A DNA stretch of 64,000 bases from Pseudarthrobacter raffinosi (GTDB lineage Bacteria > Actinomycetota > Actinomycetes > Actinomycetales > Micrococcaceae): assembly GCF_023913735.1 (NCBI RefSeq), contig NZ_JAMXBH010000010.1, positions 62,001 to 126,000 of the forward strand. Reading direction: 5' to 3'. The notes beneath the pieces were generated by a model, which made no database searches, was not told where the DNA came from, and was given only the letters and a program-made list of their open reading frames with translations. The translations under genes and the position numbers were made by a program. This document shows positions 15,337-23,960 of this stretch, one piece after another; position 1 is the first letter of the stretch; each line of letters starts with the position of its first letter.

Positions 15337-16023
15337 ATGACGACTCTGAGCTTCGAACTTCCCGACGGCAGCACCCGGACAGTCCAGGTCAAGCACCTCC
15401 TGAACGCCGGTTATGCAGGGCGGGAGCTGGAGGAAGTGCAGGCCCACATTGCCGAACTGGCCGAGCTTGGCGTTCCGGGCCCCGCCACCACGCCGGCGCT
15501 CTACCCGATCTCGCCGTACCTGGCGCAGCAGGTTTCCGAAGTCCGCGTGCAGCATGCCCGGACCTCCGGGGAAGCCGAATGGGCGCTGGTCATCACGGAC
15601 GACGGCGTGCTGCTGACGGTCGCGTGCGACCACACGGACCGCGAGCTTGAGGTCCATGGGGTGGCCTGGAGCAAGAATGCCAGCCCGGACGTCCTGGGCC
15701 GCAAGGCGTGGCGGCTGGAGGACGTGCGCGACCACCTGGACCAGATCACGCTGAAGGGCTGGGTGGGGCAGGGTGATACCGCGGACACGCTGATCCAAGA
15801 CAGCTCGCTGGAAGCCCTGCTGCCCCCGGACTACTGGCTGGAGGTGTTGACCGCGCGCGGCCTGAATGAGCCGGGGACGGTCCTCATTTCCGGCACGGTG
15901 GCCATGACCAGCGGGGTGAACCAGTTTGCCCGCAGCTGGAAAGTGGAGATGACAGACCCCACGACAGGATCCACCGTGGATGCCCAGTACGTGGTGGAGC
16001 AGATGGCCGAGCCCATCGGCTGA
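15337..16023 (+). CDS. DUF2848 family protein
   Basis: 228 aa. The sequence opens with a ubiquitin-like strand pair (LSFELPDGSTRTVQVKHLLN) and continues with GVPGPATTPALYPISPYLAQ, typical of DUF2848. The latter part (LISGTVAMTSGVNQFARSWK) resembles the end of fumarylacetoacetate-hydrolase-like folds, so a hydrolase or lyase acting on a keto-acid is possible but unproven. Start ATG 15337 follows AAGGATGG. The divergent MHS permease and GntR box place it in the same catabolic module. Confidence 0.78.
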   Translation: MTTLSFELPDGSTRTVQVKHLLNAGYAGRELEEVQAHIAELAELGVPGPATTPALYPISPYLAQQVSEVRVQHARTSGEAEWALVITDDGVLLTVACDHTDRELEVHGVAWSKNASPDVLGRKAWRLEDVRDHLDQITLKGWVGQGDTADTLIQDSSLEALLPPDYWLEVLTARGLNEPGTVLISGTVAMTSGVNQFARSWKVEMTDPTTGSTVDAQYVVEQMAEPIG

Positions 16024-16077
16024 TTCCGCCGGGCAGGGGCACGCTGGGGGGCGCAAACTCCCGGTAGCATCATTGCT

Positions 16078-16476
16078 ATGCCCACTGCGCTTGAAATGGC
16101 AGGTCCCATCCTGGAAATGATGACCTGGCTGTGCCTTCCGCCGGGGCTTGCCCTGCTTTTCTACTCGGGCATCCTTCGGCGGTTTGTGCACCCCTGGACC
16201 GTTGCGGAAGCGGTGGTCTACGCGGACGCTACCGGAACGGGCTTCCGCTGGTTTGACCGCAAGTACCAGGTCCACCACGCCCCGATGTCACCCCACGACA
16301 TCAAGGACCTGGCCGTGGGCGACACGCTGCCGATCTACTACCACCCGAAGCGCCCCACGCAGTGGCAGACCGCAGCGCCCGAAGCGGTGGGGCGGACCGC
16401 CGTCGTACTTGGCCGCGTGCTCACCGGGATCGGTGCCGTGGCGCTCATCGCAGGCTTCCTGCTGCCGATGTTCTGA
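16078..16476 (+). CDS. DUF3592-like two-TM membrane protein
   Basis: 132 aa. One TM segment lies at residues 12-32 and another at about 107-130. Between them is a soluble stretch with FDRKYQVHHAPM, LAVGDTLPIYYHPKRP, which is the pattern of DUF3592 proteins (a small beta domain exposed between two helices). Function unknown. It is not clearly in an operon, with 54 nt to the gene before and a convergent gene after. Confidence 0.65.
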   Translation: MPTALEMAGPILEMMTWLCLPPGLALLFYSGILRRFVHPWTVAEAVVYADATGTGFRWFDRKYQVHHAPMSPHDIKDLAVGDTLPIYYHPKRPTQWQTAAPEAVGRTAVVLGRVLTGIGAVALIAGFLLPMF

Positions 16477-16491
16477 CGTAGCGCGGCTGAA

Positions 16492-16833
16492 TCAGCCGGC
16501 CAGCACCACGCCGATGCCGAGCGCGCCCAGCGCAACACCCGCAAAGGCGGTCCAGAGCACCGCGGACGTATCGGCGTCGACCCTTTCGCGCGAAATTCCC
16601 CGCGCGCTGGCGCCGTACCGCCGGCGCTGAGTCAGGTAGATGGCCGCCGCTGCGGCCGCGGATACGGCGAAAAGCAGCAGGATGGGGAAGCCGTGGTGGG
16701 GCAGCCAGCGCAGGAAGATGGCGCTGACCGTCACCAGCGCCATCATGGTCCGGCCCCACGCCAGCGTGGTCCGCTCGGGCTGGAGCCCGGGATCCCCGTG
16801 CGGCCCGGGGTCCGGAAGCCTGGTGCGGACCAC
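16492..16833 (-). CDS. DUF202 family membrane protein
   Basis: 113 aa from GTG 16833 (protein MVRTRLPDPGPHGDPGLQPE). It has the DUF202 start signature ERTTLAWGRTMMALV and three TM segments ending in ALGALGIGVVLAG. The start lies 4 nt past the stop of the upstream DUF202 gene, so translation is probably coupled. A longer frame to ATG 16908 would overlap that gene by 70 nt and is rejected. Function of DUF202 proteins is unknown. Confidence 0.8.
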   Translation of the reverse strand: MVRTRLPDPGPHGDPGLQPERTTLAWGRTMMALVTVSAIFLRWLPHHGFPILLLFAVSAAAAAAIYLTQRRRYGASARGISRERVDADTSAVLWTAFAGVALGALGIGVVLAG

Positions 16834-16837
16834 CTGG

Positions 16838-17242
16838 CTAACGCCAGAGGATAAAGACGAGGACGACGGCGGCAGCCAGCGCCCCTGCGCCGGCCAGCAG
16901 CGGCACAATGAGCGGCAGCGGGAGTGGAGTTTTGTTGCGCATGCTCCGTTCGACGCGGATCCAGCGCCCTGCGGCGCCGGCGCTCAGCAGCATGCCCAGG
17001 AGCAGGAGCAGTACCGCCAGGCTCTTTCGGACCGGTTCCAGGAACAGGTCCGAGGTGAAGGCCTCGATGGCGATGCCGCCGGCCAGAAGCGCCAGCGCCG
17101 TGCGGATCCAAGCGAGGAAGGTTCGTTCATTGGCCAGCGTAAAGCGCGGGTCCGGCTCGGTGCCGCCGGGCAGCAGCCGTTCGGCCATCTTTCCGCGCGA
17201 CGGCGGCACGGGGTCGTTGGGCGGCGTCTGGTTGCTGGGCAC
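16838..17242 (-). CDS. DUF202 (YidH-like) membrane protein
   Basis: 134 aa. After a Pro-rich cytoplasmic stretch it has the signature RFTLANERTFLAWIRTALAL, followed by three TM helices (the last one LPLIVPLLAGAGALAAAVVL). It forms a two-gene unit with a second DUF202 protein; pairs of this type are common in Actinobacteria. Function unknown; some family members affect stress or vacuolar transport chaperones in eukaryotes (VTC1-type fold), which is only suggestive here. Confidence 0.82.
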   Translation of the reverse strand: MPSNQTPPNDPVPPSRGKMAERLLPGGTEPDPRFTLANERTFLAWIRTALALLAGGIAIEAFTSDLFLEPVRKSLAVLLLLLGMLLSAGAAGRWIRVERSMRNKTPLPLPLIVPLLAGAGALAAAVVLVFILWR

Positions 17243-17264
17243 GGGGCCAGTTTAGCCGTTGGCG

Positions 17265-18158
17265 TCAGCCGGTCCTGGACGAGATGGAAACCACGGCGCT
17301 GATGAAAACAGGAAGCGCGGCGGCACTGATCAGCACTATCGCCCCGGCACCCACCCAAGCCGGCACTGTCCGGCGGGGCCGCGCGGATCTCAGCCAGGAA
17401 ACCGGAATGACGCTCAGCCAGAGGAACAAGAGGAGGGTCCCAATGACGACGAGGACTGCGAACGGTGGAAACAAGATGGCACCAGCGAGCAACGGAACAT
17501 AGAATTTAGCCGCTTCGGGGCCCCACAGCGGAAGGCGCTCACTCCACCAACCCGCCGCCGCAGCGACGACGGCGCCGTGAAGAAGGGCAAGTCCGGCATA
17601 CAGTGCCACCGACAGCCAGCCGGGTCCAACGATGTTGAAATCGATGTTGTCCGCGCGCAGGGGATCCATCAAGGACCCTACCCACACGAGGAGGAGCAAA
17701 CCGAACAGCGGTCCGGCGAGACGTCCGCGTGGAAGCCAGCGGCGCACGAGGGGGAACAGGATCGCGGCAAGGAAGCCGGCCGGCAGGCCACCGAAGAACA
17801 GCAGGGCCATGGTCCCCCCAACGCTGGGAATTCCCACGAATGCCTGGGCCTCCGTTAGCCGGCCCTGTGCGGAAGCGGGGGATGTGTCCGCCAAAATGCG
17901 CATGACCAGCCGCCCGCCGGGCCAGGCGGCAAGCAACGCCGAGACCAGTGCGGAAAAGGACACGACGTTGGCCCACCAGAAGAACCGGCGCAGCGCGCTC
18001 AGTTTCACGTCAGTCCGGAACTCTTGCCCGCCGGTGCCCGTGGAGGGGTGGCGTCGTGAGGCAAATGGCTCACGGATGCTGCGGCCTCCCCACAGCACCA
18101 CCACCAGCAGGCCAAGGAGCAGAAAAAGGGCGGACCCCACCACAATTATTGTGGCCAT
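17265..18158 (-). CDS. Polytopic membrane protein of unknown function
   Basis: 297 aa with about seven hydrophobic segments (residues 2-24, 60-81, 113-138, 147-163, 180-200, 218-243, 272-292). A soluble loop near residues 25-58 carries RHPSTGTGGQEFRTDVKLSA. I recognise no family motif. It is co-directional with the DUF202 pair 22 nt downstream and may be transcribed with them. Charged residues are few in the membrane portion, so a transporter role is not evident. Confidence 0.65.
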   Translation of the reverse strand: MATIIVVGSALFLLLGLLVVVLWGGRSIREPFASRRHPSTGTGGQEFRTDVKLSALRRFFWWANVVSFSALVSALLAAWPGGRLVMRILADTSPASAQGRLTEAQAFVGIPSVGGTMALLFFGGLPAGFLAAILFPLVRRWLPRGRLAGPLFGLLLLVWVGSLMDPLRADNIDFNIVGPGWLSVALYAGLALLHGAVVAAAAGWWSERLPLWGPEAAKFYVPLLAGAILFPPFAVLVVIGTLLLFLWLSVIPVSWLRSARPRRTVPAWVGAGAIVLISAAALPVFISAVVSISSRTG

Positions 18159-18261
18159 CGCTGATCACCATCCACATCCAAAGGATGGATCAATTGTGCT
18201 CCCAACCGCGGGTACGGGCTACCTCCGCTGGGCGTTTCCGAACGCTGTCACGTCCCCAGGG

Positions 18262-18621
18262 TCAGCCCGCGTTTCGCGGGGCAAACATGATGACAGCCAC
18301 GCCGACCAGGCAGATGACGGAGCCTGCGATGTCCCACCGGTCCGGCCGGAAACCGTCGAAGATCATTCCCCACGCCAGCGACCCGGCCACAAACACTCCG
18401 CCGTAGGCGGCCAGGATCCGGCCGAAATGGGCATCCGGCTGCAGGGTGGCTACAAAGCCGTAGAAGCCCAGGGCAATGACACCCAGCCCTGCCCACCACC
18501 AGTCCTTGCCCTCGCGGACTGACTGCCACACGAGCCACGCGCCGCCGATCTCGGCAACGGCGGCCAGGACGAACAGCACAGTGGTTTTGGCGATCGCCAC
18601 GGTTTCAGCAGGAATACTCAC
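18262..18621 (-). CDS. YnfA family (UPF0060) membrane protein
   Basis: 119 aa from GTG 18621, four TM helices. Family motifs are [20 protein letters not shown] (AEIGGxWL), [20 protein letters not shown] (the Q/P-x2-F/A-GR-x2-AAYGG block) and [19 protein letters not shown]. YnfA proteins resemble small multidrug exporters and usually are about 108-110 aa. A longer frame to 18828 would overlap the divergent LLM gene and is rejected. Confidence 0.85.
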   Translation of the reverse strand: MSIPAETVAIAKTTVLFVLAAVAEIGGAWLVWQSVREGKDWWWAGLGVIALGFYGFVATLQPDAHFGRILAAYGGVFVAGSLAWGMIFDGFRPDRWDIAGSVICLVGVAVIMFAPRNAG

Positions 18622-18675
18622 AGGCTCATCATGCCAGCCGGGAATGCGGCCGGCCGCGGGGAGGTTGGGCCATAC

Positions 18676-19710
18676 ATGCAACGCCTCGGATTCCTCTCTT
18701 TCGGCCACTGGGGCCCCGGCCAGGGCTCCCGCACCAGAACCGCCGGCGAGGCCCTGCGCCAGGGCATTGAGCTGGCGGTGGCCGCCGAGGAACTCGGAAT
18801 CGACGGCGCCTTCTTCCGGGTGCACCATTTCGCCCGTCAGCAGGCGTCGCCCTTCCCGCTGCTGGCAGCCATCGCCGCCCGGACCGGCCGGATAGAGATC
18901 GGCACCGGCGTGATCGACATGCGGTACGAAAATCCGCTGTACCTGGCCGAGGAAGCCGCGGCCACGGATCTGATCAGCGGCGGCAGGCTGCAGCTGGGCA
19001 TCAGCCGTGGTTCACCCGAGCCCGCCCGGAACGGGGCCGCTGCCTTCGGCCACAAACCGGCAGAAGGGGAGACCGACGCGGACATGGCCCACCGGCACAC
19101 AGCCCAGTTCCGGCACGCCATCAGCGGCGCCGGCGTGGCCGAGGCGGACCCGCGCTACGCCGGCGGAGCCATTGGCCTGTTGCCGGTCCAGCCGCAGTCG
19201 CCGGGCCTCACAGAGCGGATCTGGTGGGGCGCCGGAAGCCGCAACACCGCCGTGTGGGCCGCCGGCCTGGGCATGAACCTGATGAGCTCCACCCTGCTCA
19301 CCGAGGACACCGGCGTCCCCTTCGACCAGCTGCAGGCGGAGCAAATCCAACTCTTCCGGGAGGCCTGGGCCGCGGCAGGACACAGCCACCAGCCACGGGT
19401 CTCTGTCAGCCGGAGCATCCTGCCAATCGTGGACGACGAGGACAGCAGATATTTTGCGGGCAGCGCGCTGCGGGACAGCCGGGATCAGGTGGGCGTCATC
19501 GACGGCTTTATGGCACGCTTTGGCAAGACCTATGCGGGCGCCCCGGATGTCCTGGCCGAACAGTTGGCGGCCGACGCCGCGGTCCAGGCCGCGGACACGC
19601 TGCTGGTGACAGTGCCCAACCAGCTGGGCGTTGACTTCAATGCCAAAATGCTGGGGAACATCGCCCAGCACATAGCGCCCGCCGTCGGCTGGACCCCGGC
19701 CCGTTCCTGA
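18676..19710 (+). CDS. LLM-class flavin-dependent oxidoreductase
   Basis: 344 aa luciferase-like monooxygenase fold. Seen are [40 protein letters not shown], and [20 protein letters not shown], the standard strand-helix blocks of the family. It would use FMN or F420 with an unknown substrate. I chose ATG 18676 ([16 protein letters not shown]) with GAGGTTGGG before it; an upstream ATG at 18631 adds unsupported residues. It is divergent from ynfA with 54 nt between starts. Confidence 0.87.
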   Translation: MQRLGFLSFGHWGPGQGSRTRTAGEALRQGIELAVAAEELGIDGAFFRVHHFARQQASPFPLLAAIAARTGRIEIGTGVIDMRYENPLYLAEEAAATDLISGGRLQLGISRGSPEPARNGAAAFGHKPAEGETDADMAHRHTAQFRHAISGAGVAEADPRYAGGAIGLLPVQPQSPGLTERIWWGAGSRNTAVWAAGLGMNLMSSTLLTEDTGVPFDQLQAEQIQLFREAWAAAGHSHQPRVSVSRSILPIVDDEDSRYFAGSALRDSRDQVGVIDGFMARFGKTYAGAPDVLAEQLAADAAVQAADTLLVTVPNQLGVDFNAKMLGNIAQHIAPAVGWTPARS

Positions 19711-19812
19711 TCCGGAGCCGATTCCGCTGGGTGATTCGCCCGGAAGGGAATATCCTGAGAAGGTGCGGGCCATTGAGGCCCGGTTATTCCTCACGGCCTA
19801 GAGAGGCTCACC

Positions 19813-20016
19813 ATGTCCGAAAAACTACACCTGACACCGGAAGACGAGTTCCCGGATGATCTTTCCAGCATCCCGGACCGGGAGCTGCAGGTTCTGGACA
19901 GCCAGGTGCAGCGGCAACTGGACTATGAGTACGTGGCCGAGGGCGAACCGAACCCGGAGACGGAGTTCAGGCACCTGGACCTGGACGAGGAATTCGAAGA
20001 CCGGGACAGCCGCTGA
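19813..20016 (+). CDS. Small acidic protein of unknown function
   Basis: 67 aa, strongly acidic (LDLDEEFEDRDSR at the end), no membrane segment. GAGAGG stands 6 nt before the ATG. Codon use is normal for the genome and the ribosome-binding site is strong, so I take it as real. No known motif. It stands alone between the LLM gene and the desaturase operon. Confidence 0.65.
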   Translation: MSEKLHLTPEDEFPDDLSSIPDRELQVLDSQVQRQLDYEYVAEGEPNPETEFRHLDLDEEFEDRDSR

Positions 20017-20066
20017 CAACCGTCCCCCGCCATCGGTCCGGCCCATTCCCGTGACCTGCAGTGGAA

Positions 20067-20088
20067 ATTAGTCAGCATCCTTACTAAT
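20067..20088. promoter_or_regulatory. ATTAGT-N10-ACTAAT inverted repeat upstream of desaturase operon
   Basis: Six-bp perfect arms separated by 10 nt, in an AT-rich patch about 110 nt before the leader ORF. TAATAT inside the right arm could be a -10 box. A TetR-type fatty-acid regulator would be a natural ligand for a desaturase promoter, but that is a guess. Confidence 0.35.
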
Positions 20089-20198
20089 ATTGCTCAAGGA
20101 ACCATCCATTAGCCACAGCCGTTAGGCTTGTAGCGGGCTTTGGGGGCTAAGCGCCCCGTTATGACTGCGTGACTGCGGAACGGTCAGGAGAGAGAAAT

Positions 20199-20231
20199 AT
20201 GGCTCGCGCCGCTTTAGGTTTTACTGCATGA
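20199..20231 (+). CDS. 10-codon leader ORF overlapping the reductase start
   Basis: ATG 20199 follows a near-ideal AGGAGAG ribosome-binding site at 6 nt and encodes MARAALGFTA, stopping at TGA 20229-20231. The stop overlaps the ATG (20228) of the reductase in an ATGA tetranucleotide. The reductase start has little Shine-Dalgarno sequence of its own, so it is probably translated by coupling from this leader. The peptide shows no run of a regulatory amino acid. Confidence 0.6.
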   Translation: MARAALGFTA

Positions 20232-21325
20232 TCCGGCTACGTCAGCTGGCACAGGCGGCTTCCGTACTGACCACACCATTGGCGCCGGAAGACATTCTGG
20301 CGCTCTTCAACCCTGTCTTCTCCGCGCGCCAGCTGCGAGGAGTGGTGACCCGTGTGGTCCAGGAAACGGCGCAGTCGGCCACCATCTTCTTCCGTCCCGG
20401 CCGCGGCTGGCATTCGCACCTGGCCGGCCAGTGGGCGCGCATCGGCGTTGAGCTGGACGGCGTCCGCCACTGGCGCTCCTACTCCCTGAGCGCCCCCGCA
20501 GGCAAGGACCCCGCCATCACCGTCACCGACGTCGGCGCTGTTTCCGGAACCCTGGTCCGGACCACTAAACCGGGCGACGTCCTTTTCCTGGCACCCCCGC
20601 AGGGCGACTTCGTCCTGCCCGAGCATCCCCGGCCGCTCCTGATGGTCACCGCCGGCAGCGGCATCACTCCGGTGATGTCCATGATCCGCACCCTTGTTCC
20701 CCGCCGCCCGGATGCCGACGTCGTCCTGGTGCACTCCGCCCGCACGCCCGGCGACAGCCTCTTCCGCGAGGAACTCGCCGAGCTGGCTGACCAGTTCCCC
20801 AACTTCCGGCTGGCCCACTGGTACACCGGCGAACAGGGCCGGATGGACCTGACCAACACGGCCGAGCTCGATGAGATCTGCCCGGACTGGAAGGAAAGGG
20901 CCGCCTACGCCTGCGGTCCGGACAGTTTCCTCGACGACGCCGAGGCCCTCTGGAAGCAGGCGTCCCTCACCGCTGGCGCCCCCGGCACCGATGTTGCGCT
21001 CGCCGGCGATCCCGGCAACCTCATGATTGAGCGGTTCAACACCACCTTTGCCGGGGGTGTAGGGCACGACGGCGGCCTGGTCACCTTTGAGGCGTCGGAC
21101 CGGGAAGTTGACGCCGACGGCGACACCCCGCTGCTCGACGTCGGCGAGGACGCCGGGGTGTTGATGCCCAGCGGCTGCCGGATGGGAATCTGCCACAGTT
21201 GCCTGACTCCGCTCCTGGCCGGACAGGTCCGTGACCTTCGCACCAACGAGATCCACGGCGAACCCGGCCAACTAATCCAAACGTGTGTCTCGGCAGCCGC
21301 CGGACCCGTCAACCTCGAACTCTGA
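20228..21325 (+). CDS. Ferredoxin reductase for acyl desaturase (Rv3230c-like)
   Basis: 365 aa. An N-terminal extension is followed by the FAD domain (WRSYSLSAPAG, the RxYS motif), the NAD(P)H domain (LLMVTAGSGITPVMSMIRTL, then YACGPDSFLDDAE), and a C-terminal plant-type [2Fe-2S] domain with GCRMGICHSC and QTCVS supplying the cysteines. It passes electrons from NAD(P)H to the membrane desaturase encoded 13 nt downstream. This is the known Rv3230c-DesA3 arrangement of M. tuberculosis. Start overlaps the leader ORF. Confidence 0.92.
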   Translation: MIRLRQLAQAASVLTTPLAPEDILALFNPVFSARQLRGVVTRVVQETAQSATIFFRPGRGWHSHLAGQWARIGVELDGVRHWRSYSLSAPAGKDPAITVTDVGAVSGTLVRTTKPGDVLFLAPPQGDFVLPEHPRPLLMVTAGSGITPVMSMIRTLVPRRPDADVVLVHSARTPGDSLFREELAELADQFPNFRLAHWYTGEQGRMDLTNTAELDEICPDWKERAAYACGPDSFLDDAEALWKQASLTAGAPGTDVALAGDPGNLMIERFNTTFAGGVGHDGGLVTFEASDREVDADGDTPLLDVGEDAGVLMPSGCRMGICHSCLTPLLAGQVRDLRTNEIHGEPGQLIQTCVSAAAGPVNLEL

Positions 21326-21338
21326 GGAGCAATACCGC

Positions 21339-22526
21339 ATGTCAGTAGTTTCAGAAAGCAAGAAAGATTCCGCAAGCAGCACCGCCCCCACCGGGGCGGC
21401 AAAGACGCGCCCCGGAGCGCTGGCCGAGTCCGGCAGCCCCCTGGTGCGTCCACCTGCCGCAGCGCACCTTACCGACGAACAGGTAGCTGAGCTGGGCCGC
21501 GAACTCGACGCGATCCGCGACGAAATCCTGGCCAAGCGCGGCGCCTCCGACGCCGCCTACATCCGCCGCATGATCAAGATCCAGCGCGGGCTGGAGATCT
21601 CCGGCCGCGCGGCACTGCTGGTCAGCAAGAACAAGGCAGCCTGGGTCACCGGCACCACGCTGCTGAGCTTCGCCAAGATCCTGGAAAACATGGAACTCGG
21701 CCACAACATCCTGCACGGGCAGTGGGACTGGATGCGGGATCCTGACATCCACTCCACCACCTGGGAGTGGGACTTCGTCACCCCGTCGCGCGCCTGGCAG
21801 CACACGCACAACGACCTCCACCACCGCTGGACCAACGTCGTCGGCAAGGACAACGACGTCGGGTACAACCTCCTGCGCATGGACGAGAGCCAGCCGTGGC
21901 AGCCCCACAACCTGGGCAACCCGCTATACAACGCCATCCTTTCCCCGCTCTTCGAATGGGGCATCGCCATCTACGACCTTGAGCTTGCTGAGTACCAGGC
22001 AGGCAAGAAGTCCAAGGAAGCGCTCGTCAAGGACCTCAAGGCCCTGGGCCGCAAGGTAGTCACCCAGTTCACCAAGGACTACGCCGCCACTCCGGCGGTC
22101 GCCATGCTGACCGGTTCCGGCAAGCAGGCGCTCTACGGCACCCTGACCGCCAACGCCGTCCGCAACGTGTGGGCACACGCCGTGATCTTCTGCGGCCACT
22201 TCCCGGAAGGCACTGACACCTTCACCGAGGAAATGGTGGAAGGCGAAACCCGCGGTGACTGGTACGTCCGCCAGATGATCGGCTCCGCCAACATCTCCGG
22301 TTCCAAGTTCATGCACCTGATGACCGGGAACCTGTCGCACCAGATCGAGCACCACCTCTTCCCGGACCTGCCGTCCAACCGGTACGCCGAGGTTGCTCCG
22401 CGGGTCCGCGAGATCTGCCAGCGTTACGGCCTGAAGTACACCACAGGTCCGCTGCTGAAGCAGGTGGGATCGTCCTGGGCGAAGGTCTTCAAGCTGGCGC
22501 TGCCGGGCAAGGCCGCCAGGGCTTGA
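21339..22526 (+). CDS. Membrane fatty acyl desaturase (DesA3-like)
   Basis: 395 aa. Three histidine boxes of integral-membrane desaturases are present: GHNILHGQWDW, HTHNDLHHRW and HQIEHHLFPDLP, which bind the di-iron centre. It would introduce a double bond (Delta-9 expected) into acyl chains, adjusting membrane fluidity. Start ATG 21339 follows GAGGAGC. It pairs with the preceding reductase in one operon and is followed by a strong terminator. Confidence 0.92.
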   Translation: MSVVSESKKDSASSTAPTGAAKTRPGALAESGSPLVRPPAAAHLTDEQVAELGRELDAIRDEILAKRGASDAAYIRRMIKIQRGLEISGRAALLVSKNKAAWVTGTTLLSFAKILENMELGHNILHGQWDWMRDPDIHSTTWEWDFVTPSRAWQHTHNDLHHRWTNVVGKDNDVGYNLLRMDESQPWQPHNLGNPLYNAILSPLFEWGIAIYDLELAEYQAGKKSKEALVKDLKALGRKVVTQFTKDYAATPAVAMLTGSGKQALYGTLTANAVRNVWAHAVIFCGHFPEGTDTFTEEMVEGETRGDWYVRQMIGSANISGSKFMHLMTGNLSHQIEHHLFPDLPSNRYAEVAPRVREICQRYGLKYTTGPLLKQVGSSWAKVFKLALPGKAARA

Positions 22527-22548
22527 GCTGACTAAGCCTTTTGAGAGT

Positions 22549-22580
22549 GGAAGGGCCAGGCGAAATCGCCTGGCCCTTCC
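22549..22580. terminator. Strong intrinsic terminator between desaturase and hydrolase genes
   Basis: 15-bp perfect stem GGAAGGGCCAGGCGA (22549-22563) / 22566-22580, followed on the plus strand by ATTCTTTTTT. It serves the desaturase operon and, as a hairpin, the convergent hydrolase gene. Confidence 0.93.
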
Positions 22581-22591
22581 ATTCTTTTTTG

Positions 22592-23464
<873 letters not shown>

Positions 23465-23545
23465 TCAGTTTCGGGCGCAAGCAAAAGCCAGCGCCCGGCA
23501 TTCCCTACTCTAGGGACCGCCCGCCGGGCCACCAAGGATGTGGCG

Positions 23546-23743
23546 CTACTGGGTGGGTTGGGGCAGCTCGCAGTTGATCTGCGGGTTGACCCCCAGGTAG
23601 TTCAAGGGCCCGGCGACGATGGTCACGGCCACCGTTCCCGCCGCGGCGCAGGACCCTGGAGCCCCGCCGAAATAGCCGCGCTGCCAGGCGGCGATTCCTC
23701 CGATGATCAGCCAGATGACAATCAGTGCTCCGAGAAACTTCAT
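23546..23743 (-). CDS. Small single-TM membrane protein
   Basis: 65 aa from ATG 23743, which is preceded by GGAGGAC. One TM helix spans residues 3-18 (FLGALIVIWLIIGGIAAW), then a Gly/Ala stretch with two cysteines (GSCAAAGT, NPQINCELPQPTQ) that could form a disulphide outside. Function unknown; it resembles small conserved membrane proteins often seen in Arthrobacter relatives. Confidence 0.7.
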   Translation of the reverse strand: MKFLGALIVIWLIIGGIAAWQRGYFGGAPGSCAAAGTVAVTIVAGPLNYLGVNPQINCELPQPTQ

Positions 23744-23838
23744 GGTGTCCTCCCACGGCGTGGCCTGTGCGTTCAAGTATGCGCCGATAACCGGAAAGCT
23801 CACAGGACCCAAAAAACGCGGCCCCCTCCCCACCCCCG

Positions 23839-23941
23839 GACGCTCTCTCACCTAACGCCACTTAATTCGCAACGCTCGCTCACTTTCTTGAAAAAAGTGA
23901 GAGAGCGTTGGTCAAAAACCTGCGTTAAGTGAGAGAGCGTC
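23839..23941. repeat. Nested inverted repeat (REP/BIME-like) with four copies of a 14-bp motif
   Basis: Outer arms 23839-23858 and 23922-23941 match at 19 of 20 positions as inverted repeats. Inner arms 23871-23886 and 23894-23909 match at 15 of 16. All four arms contain versions of ACGCTCTCTCACTT or its complement. The flanks are also complementary (C-rich left, G-rich right). The element fills the gap between the 3' end of the lipoprotein gene and the small membrane protein gene. A repetitive extragenic palindrome or a double-hairpin terminator are the likely readings. Confidence 0.75.
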
Positions 23942-23960
23942 TGAATGGGGTGGGGGGCGG

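Noticed and set aside
18622..18828. 69-residue N-terminal extension of YnfA
   Set aside because: It overlaps the divergent LLM gene, has no hydrophobic or conserved residues and would make the protein far longer than the 108-120 aa family norm.
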